Assembly: GCF_001642735.1 (NCBI RefSeq)
Contig: NZ_LWHM01000030.1
Location: forward strand, 25,186 to 89,185
Length of the DNA stretch: 64,000 nt
Source of the DNA: Pseudohongiella nitratireducens
GTDB lineage: Bacteria; Pseudomonadota; Gammaproteobacteria; Pseudomonadales; Pseudohongiellaceae
Direction of reading: 5' to 3'
Of this stretch, positions 9,137 through 17,566 are shown one piece after another (the stretch's first letter is position 1; every line of letters starts with the position of its first letter). The notes beneath the pieces were generated by a model. That model was given only the letters and a program-made list of their open reading frames with translations, searched no databases and had not been told where the DNA came from. Position numbers and translations under genes: made by a program.

Positions 9137-11059
9137 ATGAACTGTCGAAACGAAGGGATTCCGCCCGACCAACAAATTCTTGCCGGCCCCATCGCAAGAC
9201 GCTGTGATCGCAAACAGCTGGTGTTCTGGCTGTGTAGTCGCGAATCACTGCGATGGCGTATTGCCACAGGTGCCTCAGACCAGGAAATGGTTGTGGCCGG
9301 CCCGGACACCCTGAACAGCGAAACAATTCAGGTGGGTAAGCACTGCTTTATCCATCTCATCACCTTCTCCCCGAGTTACAAACTGCCCAAAGACGAATTC
9401 ATTTATTACGACCTGCAATGGCAACCTGCCAGCACCCGCAGCAAATGGTACTCCATGCGTCAGTGGGCGCCAAAGCTGGGGCTGAAAGATGCAGCACTAC
9501 CCAGACTTTCTTTGCGCAGCCGGGTCGACAAAATGCTGCACGGATCCTGTCGCAAGCCTCACCATCAGAGTGAAGACGGTCTGGTCGCTGCCAACACCTG
9601 GCTGTCTGAACGCAGTAACCAGGCGGAGAAATGGCCAGCCATGCTGATGATGTCCGGCGACCAGGTTTATGCCGATGATGTTGCCGGCCCGATGTTAACA
9701 GCCATTCATCAGTTGATTGATGAGCTGGGATTGTTCCCGGAAAAGATCGAGGGTGCCGAGGTTTCTGACAGCCAGTCACTGTTTGACAGCGACTTTAACT
9801 ACTATCGTCGCCATGAGCTGCTCCCGGACACCAAAGGTGGCGACACACTTCAGCAGCGCTTTTTTGAGGGCGCAAGAAAACCCATCTTCACATCGGCCAA
9901 TGCTGACAATCACCTGGTCACACTGGCTGAAATGTTTGCCATGTATTTGCTGGTCTGGTCCCCTGTGCCCTGGCAAAACCTGAAAGAAGGTGAACCTGAG
10001 CTGGACGATGAAATGCGCGAACGTTATCAGCATGAGCGACAACACCTGGAAAAGTTCAGGGATGGCCTGTGGGACGTTCGCCAACTGTTGGCTCATCTGC
10101 CGACACTGATGATTTTCGATGATCACGATGTCACTGATGACTGGAACCTGACCGCTGACTGGGAAAAAACAGCTTACGGCCACCCTTTCTCAAAGCGTAT
10201 TATCGGTAACGCTCTTATTGCCTACACAATATGTCAGGCGTGGGGCAACACCCCGGATGTGTTTAGCGGTGAAATCATGTCACTGATGAAAGCCTGGTCG
10301 GATTCACCCGAGTCAGAGCCACAGGACAAACTCATTGATAAGCTTCTGCGCTTTGAACACTGGCATTACAGCCTGGATACAAACCCTAAAGTGCTGGTAA
10401 TGGACACGCGAACACGCCGCTGGCGATCCGAAAGCAACCACAAAAAACCATCCGGGCTGCTCGACTGGGAAGCGTTGAGTGAATTGCAGAACGAGCTGCT
10501 CAACCAGGATTCTGTGATTCTTATTTCGCCAGCACCCATTTTTGGCGTCAAACTGATCGAGGCGGTACAGAAAATATTTACCTATTGCGGTAAGCCGTTG
10601 CTGGTTGACGCCGAAAACTGGATGGCACATAAAGGCACCGCCAATGTCATTGTGAATATCTTTGGTCATACCAAAACACCCAAGCACTTTGTCATCCTCA
10701 GCGGGGATGTGCACTATTCCTTTGTCTATGGTGTCCGCGTTCGCAGCGAAAGCAGCCGTGCCACACCACACCTATGGCAAATCACCAGCAGTGGTTTGAA
10801 AAACAGTTTCCCGACCCGCTTGCTGGATACCCTGGACCGCCTTAACCGCTGGCTGTTCTCACCGCGCTCACCGTTGAACTGGCTAACCCGGCGACGACGG
10901 TTGGAAATTATCCCCTACCGTCACTCGGCCGCTTCTCGTGGTGAACGCCTGTTAAACCGCAGCGGTGTCGGGTATGTTGAGTTCGCCCAAGACGGCAAAC
11001 CCACGCATGTTGAGCAGATCAGCCAGTACGGCAACGCCTACTTTGATGTCGACAAGTAA
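9137..11059 (+). CDS. PhoD-like metallophosphatase family protein
   Basis: A 640-residue protein of the PhoD-like metallophosphatase superfamily. The metal-binding blocks are visible in order: LHGSCRKP (about residue 135), MMSGDQVYADD (about 174), MIFDDHDVTDDW (about 327) and VILSGDVHYSF (about 518). Such enzymes are Ca/Fe-dependent phosphodiesterases or alkaline phosphatases. Unlike secreted PhoD it has no Tat or Sec signal peptide, so a cytosolic location is likely and the substrate is unknown. It starts 14 bp after ntrC, and a TATAAT lies between the genes at 9125-9130. It may be read through from ntrBC or have its own promoter. The N-terminal 120 residues are not metallophosphatase and resemble the beta-rich N-domain of related long PhoD-like proteins. 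Confidence 0.8.
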   Translation: MNCRNEGIPPDQQILAGPIARRCDRKQLVFWLCSRESLRWRIATGASDQEMVVAGPDTLNSETIQVGKHCFIHLITFSPSYKLPKDEFIYYDLQWQPASTRSKWYSMRQWAPKLGLKDAALPRLSLRSRVDKMLHGSCRKPHHQSEDGLVAANTWLSERSNQAEKWPAMLMMSGDQVYADDVAGPMLTAIHQLIDELGLFPEKIEGAEVSDSQSLFDSDFNYYRRHELLPDTKGGDTLQQRFFEGARKPIFTSANADNHLVTLAEMFAMYLLVWSPVPWQNLKEGEPELDDEMRERYQHERQHLEKFRDGLWDVRQLLAHLPTLMIFDDHDVTDDWNLTADWEKTAYGHPFSKRIIGNALIAYTICQAWGNTPDVFSGEIMSLMKAWSDSPESEPQDKLIDKLLRFEHWHYSLDTNPKVLVMDTRTRRWRSESNHKKPSGLLDWEALSELQNELLNQDSVILISPAPIFGVKLIEAVQKIFTYCGKPLLVDAENWMAHKGTANVIVNIFGHTKTPKHFVILSGDVHYSFVYGVRVRSESSRATPHLWQITSSGLKNSFPTRLLDTLDRLNRWLFSPRSPLNWLTRRRRLEIIPYRHSAASRGERLLNRSGVGYVEFAQDGKPTHVEQISQYGNAYFDVDK

Positions 11060-11222
11060 ATTGCTCCTGATCGCCGCAAACAGCCGCTAAACTGGCGCGA
11101 AATTCTGACAAATTGAAACGTTTCACCCGATACTGGCGTCAGTGGTTGAAAAATTGCATTCAGCCCCCTATATTTGCCCATCAGCCATAGCCCGTTTAAC
11201 GATGCATCAGGCAAAGATAATT

Positions 11223-11978
11223 ATGATAGAAATCAAAAATATAACCCGAAAATTCGAACATTTTACGGCCGTGGACAACCTCGACTTCACGGTTTCCGAG
11301 GGTGAAGTGCTGGGATTTCTTGGCCCCAATGGCGCCGGCAAATCCACGACCATGAAAATCATTACCGGTTTCCTTGCTCCCAGTTCCGGCACCGTTGTTA
11401 TTGACGGCCATGACATCACCAATGAAGCCCTGCAGGCCAAGTCACTGATTGGATACTTGCCAGAAGGTGCTCCTTCCTATCCGGACATGACCGTGGTCAG
11501 TTTTCTCGAATTCATTGCTGAGATCCGGGGCTACCGCGACCAGGAAAGAGATTCCCGGGTCGAATACGTGATCAAGCAGGTGGAGCTGGGCTCAGTGGCT
11601 GAGCAACGCATTGAAACGCTATCCAAAGGCTTCAAACGCCGGGTCGGGCTGGCACAGGCAATACTGCACGACCCCAAAGTGCTGATTCTGGATGAGCCGA
11701 CCGATGGCCTGGATCCAAACCAGAAGCACCATGTCCGCGACCTGATACGCAACCTGGCCAAAGACAAGATTGTGATCGTTTCCACCCATATCCTGGAAGA
11801 AGTCAGCGCCGTTTGTACCCGCGCCATCATTATCAGTGAAGGCCGTATCGTGGCTGATGGCACACCTGCTGAACTCGAAGCACAGGCCCCTGAAGAGCAT
11901 ATTGTCACCTCTGCTGCTCCAGGTCGCCTGGAAGCCTTCTTCCGACATATCACTGAAAAAGGAGTGCAAGCTGTATGA
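11223..11978 (+). CDS. ABC-2 type exporter ATP-binding protein (GldA-like)
   Basis: A 251-residue ABC ATPase. Walker A is GPNGAGKST, the signature region lies around TLSKGFKRRVGLAQA (a degenerate LSGGQ, usual in this subgroup), Walker B is VLILDEPTDGLDPNQ, and the switch histidine is in VSTHILEE. The open frame reaches up to 11142, but family proteins begin MIEIKNITRKF, so the ATG at 11223 is chosen. It couples to the permease in the next gene (ATGA overlap) and to the GldG-like protein after that. COG1131/GldA ATPases of this type occur in ABC-2 exporters; the Bacteroidetes relatives support gliding, but in Gammaproteobacteria the substrate is not established. Confidence 0.88.
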   Translation: MIEIKNITRKFEHFTAVDNLDFTVSEGEVLGFLGPNGAGKSTTMKIITGFLAPSSGTVVIDGHDITNEALQAKSLIGYLPEGAPSYPDMTVVSFLEFIAEIRGYRDQERDSRVEYVIKQVELGSVAEQRIETLSKGFKRRVGLAQAILHDPKVLILDEPTDGLDPNQKHHVRDLIRNLAKDKIVIVSTHILEEVSAVCTRAIIISEGRIVADGTPAELEAQAPEEHIVTSAAPGRLEAFFRHITEKGVQAV

Positions 11979-12721
11979 AACAGGCAATCAGCCCATCGCT
12001 GACCGTGTTCAAGCGCGAGCTCTGGTCCTATTTCAGCACACCGCTGGCCTATGTATTCATAGTCATCTTCCTGGTGATGAACGGTATTTTTACCTTCGAC
12101 CTGGGGGGGTTCTATATTCGCGGCCAAGCTGACCTGCAACCTTTCTTTAATTTTCACCCCTGGCTCTACCTGTTCATGATTCCGGCCCTGGCCATGGGAC
12201 TGTGGTCAGACGAGCGCAAGGAAGGCACCATCGAATTGTTGATGACCTTACCTATCCGTTTACGCGATGCCGTGATCGGAAAATTCCTCGCTGCCTGGGC
12301 ACTCAGTGGCATTGCCCTGTTGCTGACGTTTCCAATCTGGATAACCGTGAATTACCTGGGCGCACCGGATAACGGTGTCATTTTAGCAGCCTATCTCGGC
12401 AGCTGGTTGATGGCTGGTGGTTTTCTCGCTATTGGCTCCTGCATGTCAGCCATTACTCGTAATGCCGTTATCGCCTTCATTCTGACCGTAGCAATCTGTT
12501 TCGTTTTCGTCTCTTCCGGTTCCGCCATCGTGCTCAACGCCTTCTCCGGATGGGCGCCGCAGTTTTTGAGTGACGCAATAGCCGGACTGAGCTTCCTGAC
12601 GCATTTCGATGCCATCAGCAAAGGCGTGCTTGACGTTCGCGATCTGTTATTTTTTGCGATCGTTATCGGAGCCTGGCTATTTGCCTCTGCCATCGTTATT
12701 GAAATCAAAAAAGCAAACTAG
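11975..12721 (+). CDS. ABC-2 type transporter permease (GldF-like)
   Basis: A 248-residue integral inner-membrane protein with about six hydrophobic segments, the first near residues 20-40 (PLAYVFIVIFLVMNGIF) and the last near 225-243. The stretch MGLWSDERKEGTIELLMTLPI is the conserved ABC-2 permease block that follows the second membrane helix. It overlaps the ATPase gene by 4 nt (ATGA) and is followed 9 nt on by the auxiliary gene, so the three are translationally coupled and probably form one complex. Substrate unknown. Confidence 0.88.
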   Translation: MKQAISPSLTVFKRELWSYFSTPLAYVFIVIFLVMNGIFTFDLGGFYIRGQADLQPFFNFHPWLYLFMIPALAMGLWSDERKEGTIELLMTLPIRLRDAVIGKFLAAWALSGIALLLTFPIWITVNYLGAPDNGVILAAYLGSWLMAGGFLAIGSCMSAITRNAVIAFILTVAICFVFVSSGSAIVLNAFSGWAPQFLSDAIAGLSFLTHFDAISKGVLDVRDLLFFAIVIGAWLFASAIVIEIKKAN

Positions 12722-12730
12722 GAGCTGGCC

Positions 12731-14710
12731 ATGAATCAGAAAGCTTTATTTTCTCCGGCCGGGCTCGCTGTTACAGCGGTTGCGCTGCTGATCGGTATCC
12801 TGCTCATCAGCGCCCTGCCCCGTCTGCGAATCGACCTGACACAAGACAACCTATACACCCTCAGTGATGCCACCCGAGAAATCGTCAGCACACTGGAGCG
12901 ACCGATTGAGCTGACCTTCTTTTATTCAGAGGAAGCCGCTGCTGACGTGCCACAGGTACGCGCCTACGGCACGCGAGTAGAGGAAATGCTGGACGAGATG
13001 GTGATTGCCAGTGATGGCATGCTGTCGCTGGAAGTCATCGACCCTGAGCCTTTCTCTGCCAGTGAAGACACTGCCAATGGCTACGGCATTCAGGCTGTGC
13101 CACTGGCAGAAGGGCGTCAGGACGTCTACTTCGGTGTGGTGGCCACAGACCCGTCGACAGTCACTGAAGATGACCTCGGTGTTTATGAGGTGATCCCGTT
13201 GATTCGTCCCGACCAGGAAGAGTTTCTGGAGTATGAATTTGCTCGTCTGATCACCCGGGTCATTGACCCTAACCCGACTGTTGTTGGCTTACTGTCATCG
13301 TTACCGATAAACGGCAGCTTTAATGCTGCAACCAATCAGGCTACCCGCTCCTGGGCGGTGATGGATACTGTGCGCTCAATGTATGAACTGCGCCAGTTGC
13401 AGATCAATACCACCGAGATCGATGAAGAAGTCGATATCCTGATGCTGGTTCACCCACAAGGGCTGAGTGATCAGACCCGCTATGCCATCGACCAGTTTGT
13501 CCTCGGTGGTGGCCGCGCCATGGTGTTTGTTGATCCTAACTCGGACACTCAAACCCAACAGGCGTTGAGCAGTGATGCACCTGCACCGGATATGACATCT
13601 GACCTTCCCGAGCTGCTTTCTGCCTGGGGGGTTGAGTATAACCCTGAGCAAGTTGTCATCAACAAGGACCTGGCTCTTTATGTGACATTGCAGCCAGGTC
13701 AACGCCCTGTTGCACACTACGGCATGATGGGCATACAGCGCGCAGGCTTCTCCACTGACATCGTCACCGGCCAACTGGAAGTGATGAACATTTCGTCTAC
13801 CGGGGCACTGACACCCTCTGACGATGCAACCACAATGTTTGATCCGCTGATTCAGACTACGCCAGCCTCCATGATGATGGATAACGGCTTTTTCAGTGAA
13901 ATGGGTGACCCTACCCTGCTGATCGATGAATTTGAATCCGAGGATGATGCCAAGGTGCTGGCAGCCCGGATTTCCGGTCCCGCCCGGTCTGCTTTCCCAG
14001 ATGGCCCGCCGGTTGTCGAGAACGCAGAAGCGGATAACGCGTCCACAAACAGCACTGAATCCAGCGATAACAGCGAATCGGCTGACACGGACACGGCCTC
14101 AGAGGAAGCCAGCGACGAAACCAGTACTCGCCCGCACCTCAGTGAGTCCGACGGGGATATCGCCGTCATTGTCGTTTCTGATTCCGATTTGCTGGCCGAT
14201 CGTATGTGGGCTCAGTCACAGCAGGTGCTGGGTCAGCGCGTAATCAATGCCTTCGCCAGTAATGGTGACTTCATCATTAACGCGCTGGACAACCTCAGCG
14301 GCAGCACAGAGCTGGTCAACATTCGCAGCCGGGGTCGCTACGCTCGTCCATTTACACGAGTGCTGGCACTTCAGCGCGAAGCAGATGAGCGTCTGCGCCA
14401 GGAAGAGACAGCTCTGCTGGAAAGACTGTCACAAACAGAGCAGCAATTGATGGCGCTGAACCAGGAAGGCGCCAATGGCATCTCTCCGGAACAGGAAGCA
14501 CAAATTGATCAGTTCATGCAGCAGCAGATGGAAACCCGTCGCCAACTGCGTGACGTTCAGTTTCAGCTCAACCAGGAAATTGATGAACTGGGTACGATCC
14601 TGAAGATGATCAATACTGCGCTGATTCCGACTCTGCTGATTATTGCCGTATTGATCCTGTCGCTGGTGCAATCCAGCCGGCGTCGGCAGATGCAACACCG
14701 GCGCGGCTGA
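12731..14710 (+). CDS. GldG-type auxiliary component of ABC-2 exporter
   Basis: A 659-residue protein of the COG3225 / ABC_transp_aux family, found next to GldA/GldF-like genes. It has an N-terminal membrane anchor (about residues 9-29), a large extracytoplasmic part beginning RIDLTQDNLYTLSDATREI (the family hallmark), an acidic Ser/Asp/Glu-rich linker near residues 430-475, a predicted coiled coil near 550-630 (LRQEETALLERLSQ and onward) and a C-terminal membrane helix at about 632-650. It is therefore anchored at both ends with a periplasmic body. It starts after a GGAGC Shine-Dalgarno. Role inferred: substrate handling for the ATPase and permease upstream. No promoter is seen inside the trio. 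Confidence 0.85.
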   Translation: MNQKALFSPAGLAVTAVALLIGILLISALPRLRIDLTQDNLYTLSDATREIVSTLERPIELTFFYSEEAAADVPQVRAYGTRVEEMLDEMVIASDGMLSLEVIDPEPFSASEDTANGYGIQAVPLAEGRQDVYFGVVATDPSTVTEDDLGVYEVIPLIRPDQEEFLEYEFARLITRVIDPNPTVVGLLSSLPINGSFNAATNQATRSWAVMDTVRSMYELRQLQINTTEIDEEVDILMLVHPQGLSDQTRYAIDQFVLGGGRAMVFVDPNSDTQTQQALSSDAPAPDMTSDLPELLSAWGVEYNPEQVVINKDLALYVTLQPGQRPVAHYGMMGIQRAGFSTDIVTGQLEVMNISSTGALTPSDDATTMFDPLIQTTPASMMMDNGFFSEMGDPTLLIDEFESEDDAKVLAARISGPARSAFPDGPPVVENAEADNASTNSTESSDNSESADTDTASEEASDETSTRPHLSESDGDIAVIVVSDSDLLADRMWAQSQQVLGQRVINAFASNGDFIINALDNLSGSTELVNIRSRGRYARPFTRVLALQREADERLRQEETALLERLSQTEQQLMALNQEGANGISPEQEAQIDQFMQQQMETRRQLRDVQFQLNQEIDELGTILKMINTALIPTLLIIAVLILSLVQSSRRRQMQHRRG

Positions 14711-14724
14711 TCCGGATAGGGAAC

Positions 14725-14989
14725 GGCCAGGGCATCATAGCCCCAAGGTCAGGCGACCAGGAGCGCTCAGGGCATCATGTCACGTACCGCAGCCGACCAC
14801 TGCCTGGCGCCTCTCACCCGGCAGCCGAAAACTCGCCTGACGGCTCAAACAGTTCGACTGCGCTTTCGGGTGCGAGGCACCAGGCAAGGCGTGGTCTGAC
14901 TGGCTGCGGTACGTGACATGATGCCCTTCCCTTGTGTCGTGCTTTACGGTGATCTTACTGTCTGACCTTGGGGCTATGATGCCCTGGCC
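14725..14989. repeat. Long nested inverted repeat, copy 1
   Basis: Two perfect inverted arms nest here. The outer arms are 28 bp (14725-14752 with 14962-14989); the inner arms are 26 bp (14769-14794 with 14902-14927). Inside the inner arms lies a 125-nt core (14786-14910), bounded by ACCGCAGCC and GGCTGCGGT, with a third imperfect stem and an apex of 32 nt (14825-14856). The core is shared in inverted orientation with copy 2 at 15118-15290. The element sits between convergent genes and holds no credible ORF. It may work as a bidirectional terminator or RNA structure, or be a small repetitive element. Confidence 0.85.
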
Positions 14990-15030
14990 TTGTGCTACCT
15001 GAATGGTGTTGTGATACCACTCAACGCATG

Positions 15031-15071
15031 AAAAAGCCGCTGCAACCTGAATAAGGTACAGCGCCTTTTTT
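15031..15071. terminator. Bidirectional terminator hairpin between convergent genes
   Basis: AAAAAGCCGCTG (15031-15042) pairs with CAGCGCCTTTTTT (15059-15071) with one mismatch. A T-run follows on the plus strand and an A-run precedes, so it can end transcripts from the gldG-like gene and from the sensor kinase gene. Confidence 0.7.
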
Positions 15072-15117
15072 CAAACCGTGTCCGCTGTTATTAATAATGC
15101 TGCCCTTTCTAGGCACA

Positions 15118-15290
15118 AGAGCATCACTTCATACTTCATATACCGCAGCCAGTCAGACCACGCTTTGCTTAACGCGCCTTACCCGAAAATGCGGCCGAAC
15201 TGTCTGAGCCGTCAGGCGAGTTTTCGGCTGCCGGGTAAGGCGCGTTAGGCAGTGGTCGGCTGCGGTATATGAAGTATGAAGTGATGCTCT
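15118..15290. repeat. Long nested inverted repeat, copy 2
   Basis: Outer arms of 33 bp (15118-15150 with 15258-15290) and inner arms of 16 bp (15170-15185 with 15232-15247) are both perfect. The core 15142-15266 is 125 nt, the same length as in copy 1. Read in reverse complement it shares the ends, the flanks and a 32-nt apex (15196-15227, one difference). The outer and inner arms differ in sequence from copy 1 yet remain fully self-complementary, so the stem is conserved by compensating changes. This points to selection on hairpin structure. Confidence 0.85.
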
Positions 15291-15354
15291 GCTCGCAACC
15301 CGAAAAAGCGGGCGGACTGTCTGAAGCCGTCAGGCTGAGTTTCCGCACGCAGAG
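15287..15354. repeat. Decayed partial third copy of the inverted-repeat element
   Basis: 15313-15345 matches the 32-nt apex of copies 1 and 2 with two single-base insertions and a few changes. It is framed by short complementary arms CTCTGC (15287-15292) and GCAGAG (15349-15354). The long outer arms are missing. It abuts copy 2 and lies about 90 bp from the stop of the sensor kinase gene. Confidence 0.6.
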
Positions 15355-15443
15355 TGGCGGTTGATGTGCTGCGGTCGTCTGCCCTTGAGTCGATGGCTCT
15401 CAGGCGCGCTGTCCAAAGAATCCTTAGGTATGCTGACCGGAAA

Positions 15444-16760
15444 TCAATGCTCAATGATTGGCAGGTAAACCGAAACGATTGTTCCCTGCCCAACATTGCT
15501 ACGAATCTCCATCCGCCCACCATGGGCCTCTGCAATCAGGTTGCAGAGGTATAACCCCAGCCCGAAGCCACCGGTGTTTCGTGTGCGTGAGTTGTCAGCC
15601 CGGTAGAACGGCTCTTGTACGTGTCTGACGTGCTCCGCAGGAATCCCTTCGCCCTGGTCCTTTACTTCCAACAAGGCCTCATGTTCGGCAAATGAAACGG
15701 TGACATGCACTGGATTTCCTCTACCGTGTCGAATGGCATTGTTAACAATATTGGCAAACAGCAATCGAACGCGCAGTTTGTCGATGTGCATGGATCGATC
15801 TTCATCAGGCAGACTCAGCTCAAGCAGCTCTTCTTCATTCTGATACTGCGATGTCAGCATGGAAATAAAGTCAGCGAAGTCGACATCATCCGATATCAAA
15901 GCTGAGTGCTGGGTGCTGAGTCGCTCAGCTTCCAGCAGATCGGAAATCAGCAGGTCAATCTCATTGATATCATCGCTCAAGGTATCCTTGAGTGCGTTAT
16001 CTTCCATAAACTCCAGCTGCAACTTGGCTCGCGTCACCGGTGTTCGCAACTCGTGAGAGATCGCCAGCAACAACTGACGCTTTGCTTCCAGCATGGATTG
16101 CAGCGAGTCAGCCATGTGGTTAACACTTTCGGTCAGCTCACCCAGTTCGTCAGTTCGGGTCACTTCCACCCGATATCCCAGGTCGCCTTCACAGATTTTC
16201 TCGGCGCCTTGCCGGAGTCGGTTAACCGGATCCAGCAGCCGTCGGACCAGCCAGTAATTGGAGAACAGAATAAAGATGGCGAAACCGAGACCGATGTAGA
16301 CCACCGCAATATCGTAGTCGCTCAGGGACGGTGCCTTGCGATTGAGGAAGTACTCATACCCACCTCTTGCGACACGGATCACCTGCTCGTTACCAACCGC
16401 CAGCATCTGCGCATCATCAGAGAGTTCACGCATAAACACCGCACTGGAAATATCCAGATCGGACTGGTCATCTGACTGCCAGTTGATATGCGGACTGCGA
16501 ATAATGATGGTCAATGACAGGTCTCTGGCCAATTCTTCGGCCCGACGCAAATCAGGCGGAACACCAATAGCATCCACCATCAGCCTGACATTATCGAGGT
16601 AAAACACGGGTAATGGCGCGGTGCGTTCACGACGCCAGTTCTGGTCGATCTGACGCAACGACAGGGTAATAATGATCAGGAAGAGGATAACGGTAGCACT
16701 GAAGATCAGGAACAACCGGAAGAACAGTGAACTGGTCAGCCGGGGTAGCAATGACTTCAT
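15444..16760 (-). CDS. Membrane sensor histidine kinase (OmpR-system partner)
   Basis: A 438-residue kinase: first membrane helix about residues 15-35, periplasmic sensor of about 120 residues, second helix about 153-172, HAMP linker (LLDPVNRLRQGAEKI), HisKA with the phospho-accepting histidine at about 236 in AISHELRTP, and an ATPase domain with NAIRHG, DQGEGIP and GFGLGLYL. The start is the ATG at 16760, which overlaps the regulator's stop (ATGA). An upstream open extension of 12 codons lies inside the regulator gene and is not expected. The signal is unknown; the sensor domain has no recognisable ligand motif. Its product should phosphorylate the regulator encoded just upstream. Confidence 0.92.
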   Translation of the reverse strand: MKSLLPRLTSSLFFRLFLIFSATVILFLIIITLSLRQIDQNWRRERTAPLPVFYLDNVRLMVDAIGVPPDLRRAEELARDLSLTIIIRSPHINWQSDDQSDLDISSAVFMRELSDDAQMLAVGNEQVIRVARGGYEYFLNRKAPSLSDYDIAVVYIGLGFAIFILFSNYWLVRRLLDPVNRLRQGAEKICEGDLGYRVEVTRTDELGELTESVNHMADSLQSMLEAKRQLLLAISHELRTPVTRAKLQLEFMEDNALKDTLSDDINEIDLLISDLLEAERLSTQHSALISDDVDFADFISMLTSQYQNEEELLELSLPDEDRSMHIDKLRVRLLFANIVNNAIRHGRGNPVHVTVSFAEHEALLEVKDQGEGIPAEHVRHVQEPFYRADNSRTRNTGGFGLGLYLCNLIAEAHGGRMEIRSNVGQGTIVSVYLPIIEH

Positions 16761-17458
16761 TGCATCTGACCAACAAACGTGTAGCCACGCCCCCACACAG
16801 TTTTAATAAAGCGCGGTGTTTTGGAGGTATCTTTGAGCTTGTGGCGAAGGCGGCTGACGAGCGTGTCGACAGCACGGGAAAACAATTCAGCATCGATGCC
16901 GCGCAGGCGGTTCATCAACTCATCACGAGAGAACGTTTTGTTCGGTGACTGGATAAACAGCACCAGCAGCTCATATTCCATGGTGGTCAGTTCCACCAGT
17001 TCTCCGTCAAGGTGAACTGTCCGGCGGGCAGTGTCGACGTCCAGCCCTTCCACTCGAGGCAAATCACTACTGGTACGTCCTTCATCACCGGCACGACGCA
17101 GGATATTGGCAATACGGGCTACCAGCTCTCGCGGCTCAAACGGCTTGGGCAGATAATCATCAGCTCCAAGCTCCAGACCGACAATCCGGTCTGTGACCTC
17201 ACCGTGGGCGGTCAGCATCATGATGGGAAGGTGGCCATAGACAGATGACTTGGCACGAATCTCACGACAGATCTCAAACCCGTCCTTCTCCGGCAGCATG
17301 ACATCCAGGATCAGCAAATCGGGCTTGGACCGCTTGAGAACCTCAAACCCTTTGGATGGGGTATGAGCAACGGTCACGCTCATATCATAACGTTCCAGAT
17401 ACTGTGTCAGTAGCTGGCCAAGTTTTTCGTCGTCGTCAATGATAAGGATCTGCTTCAT
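16757..17458 (-). CDS. OmpR/PhoB-family response regulator
   Basis: A 233-residue regulator with an N-terminal receiver (DDDE at residues 8-11, phospho-acceptor D52 in LILDVMLPE, Thr in MLTAHG, Lys in YLPKPFEP) and a C-terminal winged helix (LTTMEYELL, then RAVDTLVSRLRHKL and a VWGRGYTFV hairpin). It is the first gene of a two-gene operon with the kinase, which it overlaps by 4 nt. The closest named relatives by pattern would be CpxR/RstA-like proteins, but nothing here fixes the regulon, so no symbol is given. It is divergent from the ABC-F gene, with 108 bp between the starts. Confidence 0.93.
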   Translation of the reverse strand: MKQILIIDDDEKLGQLLTQYLERYDMSVTVAHTPSKGFEVLKRSKPDLLILDVMLPEKDGFEICREIRAKSSVYGHLPIMMLTAHGEVTDRIVGLELGADDYLPKPFEPRELVARIANILRRAGDEGRTSSDLPRVEGLDVDTARRTVHLDGELVELTTMEYELLVLFIQSPNKTFSRDELMNRLRGIDAELFSRAVDTLVSRLRHKLKDTSKTPRFIKTVWGRGYTFVGQMQ

Positions 17459-17566
17459 AGCGCTGAAGTTTACGAACTTGCCGGGAATAAATCAATCAGA
17501 ACAGATGCCTTATCTGCTCTTAACGCCTGTTATGTGGATGGCGATATGGCTTAGAATAGCGCGCTT

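Noticed and set aside
14725..15290. Insertion sequence or transposon
   Set aside because: There is no transposase frame, and the arms are hairpin partners rather than terminal repeats flanked by target duplications.
15245..15554. Open frames inside the inverted-repeat region
   Set aside because: They translate hairpin arms and the antisense of the kinase gene's end; composition is not protein-like and there is no ribosome-binding site.
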